Position numbers and translations under genes: made by a program. A model generated the notes under the pieces. It did no database searches, was not told the DNA's origin, and saw nothing but the letters and a program-made list of their open reading frames with translations. Positions 16,266 to 24,167 of a stretch of 45,429 nucleotides of DNA are shown here, in pieces; the stretch's first letter is position 1; each line of letters begins with the position of its first letter. The stretch spans positions 1 to 45,429 of the forward strand of contig JAGAZE010000019.1 in the NCBI GenBank assembly GCA_017940185.1, written 5' to 3'. Source of the DNA: Bacteroidaceae bacterium (GTDB lineage Bacteria; Bacteroidota; Bacteroidia; Bacteroidales; Bacteroidaceae).

Positions 16266-18482
16266 ATGAAAGTTCATTCCCGTTTTTTGACTTTTCTACT
16301 GTTGTTGTGTGCATCCTTGAGTGCCACCGCGCAGTCGACGTTAACGCTGGAAGATATCCAGCGCGGAGTGTATGGCGCACAGCGTCCGCGCGTGATGCGT
16401 CCCTACTATAAGGGTGCGCAGTACACCCAGCTCAACACCGGCCGTACCACGGTAGAGTTGCGCAACTATTCCGATGGCGCACTGGCGCAGACACTGGTAG
16501 ACATCACCACGCTCGGGCAACCGTCGCTGAAGAGTCTCGACAACTACGAGTTCAGTCCCGATGGTCAATGGCTGCTGTTGCAGACCGACACGCGTTCCAT
16601 CTATCGCCGTTCGTTCACGGCGCGTTTCTTCCTTTACAACCTCGCCACACAGCAGGTGGCTGCCGTAGCAGAAGGCAAACCCATACAGTGCCCCATCTTC
16701 AGCAAAGATGGCAGCCGGATGGCCTACGTGAGCAGCAACAACATCTACACTTTCGCCACTGCTGCGCCGCAACAGGTGAAGCAGGTGACCACCGACGGAC
16801 AACAGAACAAGGTAATCAACGGCATTCCCGACTGGGTGTATGAGGAGGAGTTCGGCTTCAACTGCGGCATGACTTTCACCTCCGATGCGCAACACCTGTG
16901 CTGGATACGTTGGGACGAGAGCCAGGTGGAGCAATACACGCTGCAGCTCTTTCAAGGTGAGAAGCCCGCGCTGACCGACAACGCCGACTACCCGGGCGAG
17001 TACACCTACAAATATCCGAAGGCCGGTCACGACAATGCCAAAGTGTCGGCATGGGCCTACAACATTGCCACAGCACAGACACAGCAGCTCAATGTGCCTA
17101 TGGATGCCGACGGATACATACCCCGCATCGTCACTGGAAGCAAGGCGGCTAACGTGTACTACTACACGATGAACCGTCATCAAGACAACCTGCACATCTA
17201 TGATGTTGATGCCAAGAGCGGCAGTGTGAAAGAGATGATGCATGAACAGATAGACAAGTATATCACCGAAGATGCCATGTCGGGTATCAGCTTCACCGAC
17301 AGGCACATCCTCGTGCCGAGCGACCGTAGCGGATATATGCAGCTTTACCTCTACGACCACAATGGCAAGCTGCTCCGTCAGGTGACACGCCAGCCGCTCA
17401 TCGTCACCGAAGTGTATGGCTACGACGAGGCTACGGGCGACACATACTATCAGGCCACCAACGGTAATGCCACCGAGCGCGCCGTCTATGTGACCCACAA
17501 GAACGGAAAGACCGACTGTCTTACGCCCAAGAAGGGATGGAACACCGCAGCCTTCAGTGCCGACTATCGCTACTTCATCCACTCATGGAGTGATGCCGAC
17601 ACACCGTGGCAATATGCCGTGGCCGACAGAAAAGGCAATACCGTGAAGGTGCTGGAAGACAACCATGCCCTACAGCAGAAGCTGCAGCCCCTGCAACTTT
17701 CAAAGAAACGCTTCTTCACCTTCACCACGAGTGAGGGCGTGGAACTTAATGGTGTGATGATATTGCCCCGACAGATGGACGAAAGCAAAAAACACCCTGT
17801 GGTAATGTATCAGTACAGCGGTCCAGGCAGTCAGCAGACGGTCAACTCATGGAGTTTGGGTTCTACAGGGGGCAATGCGCTCTTCGACCACTACCTGACG
17901 GAGAAAGGTTTCATTGTTGTCATCGTCGATGGTCGTGGTACCGGAGCACGCGGTGCCGACTTCGAGAAGTGCACCTACCTGGAACTGGGCGACAAGGAGG
18001 CCAAGGACCAAGTGGAGACCGCACTCTATCTTGGCACACTGCCCTATGTGGACAAAGACAACATCGGAATATGGGGATGGAGCTATGGCGGTTTCTGTAC
18101 GCTGATGAGCATGAGTGAGGGACGCCCAGTGTTTAAGGCAGGCGTGGCAGTGGCAGCACCCACCAACTGGAAATACTACGACAGCGTGTACACCGAGCGT
18201 TTCATGCGCACACCCAAGGAAAACGCCAACGGCTATGCCATCAACCCCATCACACGCGCTACACAGCTGCACGGCGAACTGCTGTTGTGCCACGGACTGG
18301 CCGACGACAACGTGCATCCGCAAAACCTCTTCGAATATAGCGAACGACTGGTACAGGCGGGAAAAGACTTCCGCGAACTGGTATACACCAACCGCAACCA
18401 TAGCATCTATGGAGGTAATACGCGGCGCCATCTCTTCAAGCAGATTGTCGACTTCTTCGTAGAAAATCTGCAAGGTAAATAA
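16266..18482 (+). CDS. Dipeptidyl peptidase IV (S9B family)
   Basis: A 738-residue secreted serine peptidase that removes X-Pro or X-Ala dipeptides from peptide N-termini, probably in the periplasm. The signal peptide is MKVHSRFLTFLLLLCASLS with cleavage likely after ATAQ. The N-terminal beta-propeller region includes DWVYEEEFGFN, whose double Glu anchors the substrate amino group in DPP4. The C-terminal hydrolase domain has the triad Ser606 (GWSYGG), Asp681 (LADDNVHP) and His712 (NRNHSIYGG). Length fits the family. I chose ATG 16266 because it starts the signal peptide; the ATG at 16218 overlaps the promoter. Its stop overlaps the uvrA start (TAATG), so the two are translated from one message. 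Confidence 0.95.
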   Translation: MKVHSRFLTFLLLLCASLSATAQSTLTLEDIQRGVYGAQRPRVMRPYYKGAQYTQLNTGRTTVELRNYSDGALAQTLVDITTLGQPSLKSLDNYEFSPDGQWLLLQTDTRSIYRRSFTARFFLYNLATQQVAAVAEGKPIQCPIFSKDGSRMAYVSSNNIYTFATAAPQQVKQVTTDGQQNKVINGIPDWVYEEEFGFNCGMTFTSDAQHLCWIRWDESQVEQYTLQLFQGEKPALTDNADYPGEYTYKYPKAGHDNAKVSAWAYNIATAQTQQLNVPMDADGYIPRIVTGSKAANVYYYTMNRHQDNLHIYDVDAKSGSVKEMMHEQIDKYITEDAMSGISFTDRHILVPSDRSGYMQLYLYDHNGKLLRQVTRQPLIVTEVYGYDEATGDTYYQATNGNATERAVYVTHKNGKTDCLTPKKGWNTAAFSADYRYFIHSWSDADTPWQYAVADRKGNTVKVLEDNHALQQKLQPLQLSKKRFFTFTTSEGVELNGVMILPRQMDESKKHPVVMYQYSGPGSQQTVNSWSLGSTGGNALFDHYLTEKGFIVVIVDGRGTGARGADFEKCTYLELGDKEAKDQVETALYLGTLPYVDKDNIGIWGWSYGGFCTLMSMSEGRPVFKAGVAVAAPTNWKYYDSVYTERFMRTPKENANGYAINPITRATQLHGELLLCHGLADDNVHPQNLFEYSERLVQAGKDFRELVYTNRNHSIYGGNTRRHLFKQIVDFFVENLQGK

Positions 18483-21382
18483 TGGCACAGCGCACCACCT
18501 CCCTTACCTATGTGCGTCCCGTGGCTGCCGAGTCCATCGAGGCTCGTGGCATACGCGTCAACAACCTGCGCAACGTCAACGTGAGCATTCCCCACAACAG
18601 TTTCACGGTAGTGTCGGGAGTGAGCGGCTCGGGCAAGTCGTCGTTGGTGTTCGACACCCTCTTTGCCGAGGGGCAGCGCCGCTACGTGGAGAGTCTGTCG
18701 GCTTATGCACGACAGTTTTTGGGACGTATGCGTAAGCCCGACTGCGACGACATCGGCGGACTGCCGCCAGCCATTGCCATCGAACAGCGTCGCGGAGGAC
18801 GCAATCCACGATCTACAGTAGGCACAGTGACGGAAATCTACGAATATCTGCGGCTACTCTATGCGCGCATAGGGCACACCTACTCGCCCGTGAGCGGAAA
18901 AGAGGTGAAGAAGCACACCCCGGAACAGACCCTCAACGAACTCAACGCCCTGCCCGAAGGCACCACATTGCTGCTACTGCTGCCCCTCGCAGCAAGGGCT
19001 GACAGAACACTCGAACAGCAGTTGCAAACCAAACTGCAGGAGGGGTATAGCCGACTATATATAAAGAAGGGTACTCAGCAGGATGGAGTGGGGCGCATCG
19101 TCCGCATTGACGATTACCTGGAGCAGTCGACAACTGCCGAAGAACCTGTAGAACGCTACCTGCTCGTCGACAGAGTGAAGCTCAGCAAGGAGCAGACCGT
19201 GCAGTCGCGACTTACCGACTCCATCGAGACCGCCTTTGCCGAGGGGCAAGGGCAGTGCATCGTGGTGGCATATGCCGAGGCGGAGGCCAACCACCAGATG
19301 CTGCAGTTCTCCACGCGCTTCGAGGCCGACGGCATCACCTTCGAAGAACCCACGCCCAACTTCTTCTCCTTCAACTCGCCCCTTGGTGCCTGTCCGGCGT
19401 GTGAAGGCTTCGGCAACATTATCGACATCGACGAAAAACTCGTCATCCCCCACAGCGAACTCAGTGTATACGAAGGCTGTGTACAGTGTTGGCATGGTGA
19501 GAAGATGAGCATGTGGAAAGATGAGTTCTGTCGGCGCGCTGCCGCTGACGACTTCCCCATTTTCGTGCCCTACTACGAGCTCACGCAGCAACAGAAGGAC
19601 TGGCTGTGGCATGGACTACCCTCCGACCGTCAGCGCAAGGCCGAAGACCGCGTGTGCATTGACAACTTCTTTCAGATGCTGAAAGACAATCAGTATAAGA
19701 TACAATACCGTGTGATGTTGTCGCGCTACAAGGGCAAGACTACTTGTCCTGTCTGCCATGGCACGCGTCTGCGCCAAGAGACGGGCTATGTACGCATTGG
19801 CGGACACAGCCTGCCCGAGGTGGTCGACATGCCCATCGGCGAGGTGCATACATGGTTGCAGCAGCTGCAACTGTCGCCCACCGAGCAGCAGATAGCCAAG
19901 CGCCCGCTCGACGAGGTGCGATCGCGCGTAGCGCTGCTCGCCGATATAGGCCTGCACTATCTCACCCTCAACCGCACTGCCAACACACTGTCGGGCGGAG
20001 AGAGTCAGCGCATACATCTCGTCTCGTCGCTAGGGTCATCGCTCGTGGGGTCGCTCTACATCCTCGACGAGCCCAGCATAGGGTTGCACAGTCGCGACAC
20101 CAACCGCCTCATCCACGCTCTGCAAGCACTGCGCGATGAGGGCAACACCATCGTGGTGGTGGAGCACGACGAGGACATCATACGTCAGGCCGACTACCTC
20201 ATCGACATGGGCCCCGATGCCGGTGCGCATGGGGGCGAGGTGGTGTTTGCTGGCACGCGGCGACAGATGGCGCGCCCCGCCAAGGCCGCACGGCAGCGGT
20301 CGTACACGCTGCAATATCTGTTGGGCGACCGCAGCATTCCCATTCCCGCGTCGCGACGGCCATGGAACAATGTCATCAGCGTCCGCGGCGCGCGTATGAA
20401 CAATCTGAAAGGCATTGATGTAGACCTTCCCCTCAATGTGATGACGGTGGTGACGGGTGTGAGTGGCTCGGGCAAGTCGTCGCTTGTCACGGGCATTGTC
20501 TACCCCGCCATGAAGCGCCTGCTCGACGAGGTTTCCGACATTCCCGGCGAACATCGGTCGATAGAGGGCGACTGGCGCATGGTGAAGCATGTAGAACTGG
20601 TGAACCAGACTCCCATCGGAAAGAGCACACGCTCCAACCCTGTCACCTATATGAAGGCCTACGATGCCATCCGTCAGCTGTTTGCAGCGCAGCCGCTGGC
20701 CAAGCAACTGGGTCTCACCCCACAGCACTTCTCCTTCAATACCGAAGGTGGTCGCTGCGAGACGTGTAAGGGCATGGGACAGATAGCGGTGCCGATGCAG
20801 TTTATGGCCGATGTGATGATAGAGTGCGACGAGTGCCACGGACAGCGTTTTAAGCATGACGTGCTCGATGTGCGATACCGCGACCACAACATCAATGATA
20901 TTCTCAATCTCTCTGTCGACGAAGCCATAGCCCTGTTCTCGTCCGACAAGGGCAACGCTGCCATCATCAGTCGGTTGCTTCCCCTTCAGCAGGTAGGGTT
21001 GGGCTATATCAAGTTGGGACAAGACTCTACCACGCTCTCTGGCGGTGAGAGTCAACGCGTGAAGTTGGCAGCCTTCCTGGGCGGCGAGCATCAGCAGCAT
21101 ACGCTCTTTATCCTCGATGAACCTACCACCGGACTGCATCTGCACGACATCGGCCGTCTGCTGAACGTGCTTGATCAACTCGTCCGTCAGGGGCACAGCG
21201 TGCTACTCATCGAGCACAACCTCGGCGTGATAAAGTGTGCCGACCATATCATCGACCTCGGTCCTGAGGGCGGCAACGAAGGGGGGGGCATCGTTGTTGC
21301 AGGCACCCCCGAGCAGGTGGCACAATGCAAGGAAAGTCTCACCGGACAATATCTGGCTAAGAAACTGAGTATGGGAAGGTGA
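18482..21382 (+). CDS. uvrA: Excinuclease ABC subunit A (UvrA)
   Basis: A 966-residue DNA-damage sensor ATPase. Two ABC ATPase halves are visible: GVSGSGKSSL near residue 46 with LSGGESQRI near 502, and GVSGSGKSSL near 658 with LSGGESQRV near 851. Zinc-binding pairs are CPACEGFG...CVQC and CPVCHG in the insert region, and CETCKGMG...CDECHGQ in the second half. AYARQFLGRMRKPDCDDIGG differs from the YARNFLG version that I recall for the main Bacteroidetes UvrA, so this could be the second UvrA paralogue common in the phylum. The start overlaps the dipeptidyl peptidase stop by one base (TAATG). An N-terminal extension of about 17 residues precedes the first conserved segment. Confidence 0.93.
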   Translation: MAQRTTSLTYVRPVAAESIEARGIRVNNLRNVNVSIPHNSFTVVSGVSGSGKSSLVFDTLFAEGQRRYVESLSAYARQFLGRMRKPDCDDIGGLPPAIAIEQRRGGRNPRSTVGTVTEIYEYLRLLYARIGHTYSPVSGKEVKKHTPEQTLNELNALPEGTTLLLLLPLAARADRTLEQQLQTKLQEGYSRLYIKKGTQQDGVGRIVRIDDYLEQSTTAEEPVERYLLVDRVKLSKEQTVQSRLTDSIETAFAEGQGQCIVVAYAEAEANHQMLQFSTRFEADGITFEEPTPNFFSFNSPLGACPACEGFGNIIDIDEKLVIPHSELSVYEGCVQCWHGEKMSMWKDEFCRRAAADDFPIFVPYYELTQQQKDWLWHGLPSDRQRKAEDRVCIDNFFQMLKDNQYKIQYRVMLSRYKGKTTCPVCHGTRLRQETGYVRIGGHSLPEVVDMPIGEVHTWLQQLQLSPTEQQIAKRPLDEVRSRVALLADIGLHYLTLNRTANTLSGGESQRIHLVSSLGSSLVGSLYILDEPSIGLHSRDTNRLIHALQALRDEGNTIVVVEHDEDIIRQADYLIDMGPDAGAHGGEVVFAGTRRQMARPAKAARQRSYTLQYLLGDRSIPIPASRRPWNNVISVRGARMNNLKGIDVDLPLNVMTVVTGVSGSGKSSLVTGIVYPAMKRLLDEVSDIPGEHRSIEGDWRMVKHVELVNQTPIGKSTRSNPVTYMKAYDAIRQLFAAQPLAKQLGLTPQHFSFNTEGGRCETCKGMGQIAVPMQFMADVMIECDECHGQRFKHDVLDVRYRDHNINDILNLSVDEAIALFSSDKGNAAIISRLLPLQQVGLGYIKLGQDSTTLSGGESQRVKLAAFLGGEHQQHTLFILDEPTTGLHLHDIGRLLNVLDQLVRQGHSVLLIEHNLGVIKCADHIIDLGPEGGNEGGGIVVAGTPEQVAQCKESLTGQYLAKKLSMGR

Positions 21383-21393
21383 TATATTCGAAC

Positions 21394-21480
21394 GTTTTCG
21401 ATAAGCCGAAAACAATGCCAAGCTTGCTTGAGCCATGTTGAGACGAGAACCGAAGGTCGCTGGCGCGAAGCGGAAAAGCA
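21394..21480. repeat. Intergenic repeat-like segment related to the 55-bp repeat
   Basis: Just after uvrA, GTTTTCG (21394-21400) pairs with CGAAAAC (21407-21413), a small hairpin without a U-tract. Further on, GGTCGCTGGCGCGAAGCGGAAAA near 21455-21477 closely resembles the last part of the 55-bp unit at 2517-2780 (GGCTGGCGCGTAGCGGGAAAA). It may be a solitary remnant of the same element. No gene is seen here. Confidence 0.45.
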
Positions 21481-21500
21481 AAACGAAGAATGAAATTCAA

Positions 21501-21540
21501 GCAGACGAGATGGTTAGTAACCTAGCCATCTCGTCTGCTT
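21501..21540. terminator. Bidirectional terminator between uvrA and fabG
   Basis: GCAGACGAGATGG (21501-21513) pairs perfectly with CCATCTCGTCTGC (21526-21538), with a further TTAG/CTAG inner stem around loop TAAC. Short T or A stretches flank it on the two sides. It serves the converging uvrA and fabG genes. Confidence 0.88.
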
Positions 21541-21562
21541 CTATTGGGTTGTTGAGTTGTTG

Positions 21563-22300
21563 CTACATGTTCATTCCACCATCTACCTGTATCACCTGTC
21601 CCGATACGTATGCCGAGAGGTCGGATGCGAGGAATGTGGCGACATTTGCGATGTCGTCTACGGTGCCTCCACGGCGCAGCGGAATCTTTTGTATCCAGTC
21701 CTTGCGTACGTCGTCGGGCAGTTGCTGCGTCATAGCGGTGTCGATGAATCCTGGTGCTATGGCGTTGGCGCGTATTCCGCGGCTGCCCACCTCTTGTGCT
21801 ATGCTCTTGGCCAATGCAATGAGTCCGGCTTTGGATGCAGCATAGTTGCTTTGTCCTGCGTTGCCGTGTACGCCCACGACGCTCGACATGTTGATAATCG
21901 AGCCATGTCTCTGTCGCATCATGATAGGCACGACAGCGTGGATGAAGTTGAATGCCGACTTGAGGTTGACGGCGAGCACTGCATCCCACTGCTGCTCTGT
22001 CATGCGCAGCATCAGTCCGTCTTTTGTGATGCCGGCGTTGTTCACCAGAATATCGATGCTACCGAAGTCGGCATGTACCTGCTTCACCACTTCTTCAGTC
22101 TGAGCGAAGTCGGCGGCGTTGCTCGCATAGCTCTTGGCTTTTACGCCCAGTGCAGCAATTTCGGCTTCGGTTTCGAGATTGATTTCAAGGTCGGTGAAGG
22201 CAATGTTGGCGCCTTCTTGTGCAAAACGAATGGCAATAGCCTTGCCTATGCCACGTGCTGCGCCAGTAATCAGCGCAGTCTTACCTGTTAATAATGCCAT
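21563..22300 (-). CDS. fabG: 3-oxoacyl-[acyl-carrier-protein] reductase
   Basis: A 245-residue cytoplasmic SDR enzyme reducing 3-ketoacyl-ACP with NADPH in fatty acid elongation. ITGAARGIGKAIA (residues 11-23) is the cofactor motif, NNAG lies at 87-90, and the catalytic set is Asn112, Ser140, Tyr153 and Lys157 (MSS...SNYAASKAG). The ending YVSGQVIQVDGGMNM is typical of FabG. It lies 52 bases downstream of a TetR regulator gene in the same direction and no promoter is seen between them, so it is probably co-transcribed and perhaps regulated by it. Confidence 0.95.
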   Translation of the reverse strand: MALLTGKTALITGAARGIGKAIAIRFAQEGANIAFTDLEINLETEAEIAALGVKAKSYASNAADFAQTEEVVKQVHADFGSIDILVNNAGITKDGLMLRMTEQQWDAVLAVNLKSAFNFIHAVVPIMMRQRHGSIINMSSVVGVHGNAGQSNYAASKAGLIALAKSIAQEVGSRGIRANAIAPGFIDTAMTQQLPDDVRKDWIQKIPLRRGGTVDDIANVATFLASDLSAYVSGQVIQVDGGMNM

Positions 22301-22352
22301 AATGGTAAAAAATCGATGGATAAATCTGTTACGTTATCTAATTCTTAACTTG

Positions 22353-22949
22353 TCAAAGCTTGATTCTCCCTTTTCCCAGTGCGCCGTAGACGAATTTTTC
22401 CACCTGCGGTTTGGCGGCTTCCTCTGTCATGCCGTGACTCAGTCGGCCGTAGATGTAGGGTACCTCCAGGCCCTTGATGCAGTAGTGTGTGATGTCAGCC
22501 ACCAGGTTCACGTTTTCAATGTCGAACACTCCGTCGGCCTTGCCCTCGGCAAACACCTTGCGCAGGATGTCAACCTCAAACATGTCGAAATTCTTGCGCA
22601 CGCGCTCCACCATCCAGATATTGCGGAAAAACTCCGCACGCAGATTGCCGTTTCTCACCACTGACTCCTTGATCATATTCAGGTGAGTGTAGATGAGTTC
22701 GATGATTTTCTCCTGCGGACTTATCTTTCGTGCTGCCACCTCGTCCATCTTTTCCGACAGGCGTTCAAGTTCGGCTTCAATGACAGCCACGTAGATATCT
22801 TCTTTGTTTTTGAAGTAGGTGTAGAGTGTTCGGCGTCCCTTGCCCGAAGTTTGAGCAATGTCGTTCATGGTGGTTTTTTCCAAACCATTTTTTGCAAATA
22901 GCTGTCGTGCCACTTCTACAAGAGTTTGGCGAGTGCGTGAGATAGACAT
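22353..22949 (-). CDS. TetR-family transcriptional regulator
   Basis: A 198-residue DNA-binding protein. Residues 5-50 form the TetR helix-turn-helix: RQTLVEVARQLFAKNGLEKT, then GKGRRTLYTYFKNKEDIY. The C-terminal ligand-binding part is helical and not recognisable as to ligand. It is transcribed toward fabG with a 52-base gap, so it may control fatty-acid synthesis genes and itself (inference). The promoter at 23121-23152 would give an unusually long leader of about 165 bases, within which ATTGCCTGAA occurs twice (near 23023 and 23051). Confidence 0.9.
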   Translation of the reverse strand: MSISRTRQTLVEVARQLFAKNGLEKTTMNDIAQTSGKGRRTLYTYFKNKEDIYVAVIEAELERLSEKMDEVAARKISPQEKIIELIYTHLNMIKESVVRNGNLRAEFFRNIWMVERVRKNFDMFEVDILRKVFAEGKADGVFDIENVNLVADITHYCIKGLEVPYIYGRLSHGMTEEAAKPQVEKFVYGALGKGRIKL

Positions 22950-23120
22950 GGAGATATTTATGATTAGACGATTTACTATTACCTTATGATTGAAATATTG
23001 CGGTGTTTTTCCTAAGCTGTCAATTGCCTGAAAGATGAATCTGTTTCTATATTGCCTGAACGATTAACTGCTTGTGTATCCTGAGCGACCAGAATTGTTG
23101 CACACTGCGCTTGTTGTGTG

Positions 23121-23152
23121 CAAAAGTAGAGCCTATTCTGATAACTACCAAA
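23121..23152 (-). promoter_or_regulatory. Promoter of the tetR-fabG unit
   Basis: Minus strand TTTG (23152-23149), 20 bases, TACTTTTG (23128-23121). It is divergent from the rpsP promoter about 30 bases away. The gap 22950-23270 holds these two promoters and the tetR leader, and no gene that I can support. Confidence 0.7.
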
Positions 23153-23180
23153 CTTTCTGCGCAGAAAAATCAGAGAATAT

Positions 23181-23211
23181 TTTGCCGCTTCCTTCACAAT
23201 ATCTACCTTTG
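23181..23211 (+). promoter_or_regulatory. Promoter of rpsP
   Basis: TTTG (23181-23184), 19 bases, TACCTTTG (23204-23211), an almost ideal Bacteroidetes promoter. The leader to ATG 23271 is about 53 bases, AT-rich, without a clear Shine-Dalgarno sequence. Confidence 0.8.
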
Positions 23212-23270
23212 CGCCCGCTGTCACGAGTTGGCAGTATAAATTCAAACCAATTTAACACTCATTTTTTATT

Positions 23271-23849
23271 ATGGCAACAAAGATCAGACTACAGCGCGGC
23301 GGTCGGAAGGGTTATGCCTTCTATCGCATCGTTATCGCCGACGCTCGTGCGCCACGTGATGGCAAGTTTACTGAGAGGATTGGTTCATACAATCCCAACA
23401 CCAATCCTGCCACAGTGGATTTGAATTTCGACCGTGCCCTGTATTGGGTAGAATCGGGTGCTCAGCCCACCGACACCGTGCGCAACATTCTCTCCAACGA
23501 GGGTGTCTACCTTATGAAGCATCTTCGCGGTGGTGTGAAGAAGGGCGCTTTCGACGAGGCCGAGGCACAGAAACGCTTCGATGCATGGAAGGCCGACAAG
23601 CAGAAGCAAAACGACGGCATCCGTGCTAAGGACGAGCAGAAGAAAGAAGAAGCTCGCCGCTCCAATCTCGAAGCTGAGAAGAAGGTGAAGGAAGCCATTG
23701 CCAAGAAAGTGGCTGAAAAGAATGCTCCCGCACCCGAAGAAGTTCCTGCAGAGGAAGCAGCCGAAGCAACAGCCGAAGCTCCTGCAGAGGAGGCTGCCGA
23801 AACTCCTGCTGAAGCTGAAGCAACAGCCGAAGCTCCCGCAGAAGCGTAA
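23271..23849 (+). CDS. rpsP: 30S ribosomal protein S16 with extended acidic tail
   Basis: A 192-residue protein. The first ~80 residues are the S16 domain ([40 protein letters not shown]), which binds 16S rRNA during assembly of the small subunit. Residues about 100-150 are a charged Lys/Glu helix, and the last ~45 are an Ala/Glu/Pro/Thr low-complexity tail (PAEEAAE-type repeats). S16 of most bacteria ends near residue 80-100; long tails are known in Bacteroidetes, and this one is at the long end. It is monocistronic, with its own promoter and terminator. Confidence 0.97.
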   Translation: MATKIRLQRGGRKGYAFYRIVIADARAPRDGKFTERIGSYNPNTNPATVDLNFDRALYWVESGAQPTDTVRNILSNEGVYLMKHLRGGVKKGAFDEAEAQKRFDAWKADKQKQNDGIRAKDEQKKEEARRSNLEAEKKVKEAIAKKVAEKNAPAPEEVPAEEAAEATAEAPAEEAAETPAEAEATAEAPAEA

Positions 23850-23872
23850 GACAAAGGCAACAACGCACACAA

Positions 23873-23908
23873 GAGGGCATGCCAAGTGTTTGACATGCTC
23901 TCTTTTTG
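23873..23908 (+). terminator. rpsP terminator
   Basis: GAGGGCATG (23873-23881) pairs with CATGCTCTC (23894-23902, one G-U pair), followed by TTTTT. Confidence 0.85.
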
Positions 23909-23935
23909 TGTGTGTAAAGTCGGAAATTGGGAAAG

Positions 23936-24155
23936 TGTATTGCCCTTTCACACTGCGATTGAGCCCTAATCACCTCGCAAGTATTGCCCAATCACCTCGC
24001 AAGTATTGCCCAATCACCTCGCAAGTATTGCCCAACCACACTGCAAGTATTGCCCGATCACACTGCAAGTATTGCCCAATCACCCAGCAAGTATTGCCCA
24101 ATCACCCTGCGATTGAGCCCCAATCAGCCTTCAAGTATTGCTCGATTGCAAAGCA
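23936..24155. repeat. 22-bp tandem repeat array
   Basis: About ten units of ATTGCCCAATCACCTCGCAAGT and variants. The central units start at 23983, 24005, 24027, 24049, 24071 and 24093, exactly 22 bases apart. Units near both ends carry a three-base longer form beginning ATTGAGCCC (23958 and 24112), and outer copies are more diverged. There are no unique spacers, so it is not a CRISPR array. It fills the gap between the converging rpsP and dgt genes, downstream of the rpsP terminator. Frames through it are open but low in complexity and have no plausible start or product. Confidence 0.93.
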
Positions 24156-24167
24156 GGTGTTGTGAGT

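Noticed and set aside
16341-17582. Long minus-strand open frame (413 codons) opposite dipeptidyl peptidase IV
   Set aside because: Shadow of a well-supported gene; Val/His/Gly-rich translation without motifs.
23936-24155. CRISPR array
   Set aside because: The units are contiguous 22-base copies with no unique spacers between them, and no cas genes are nearby.
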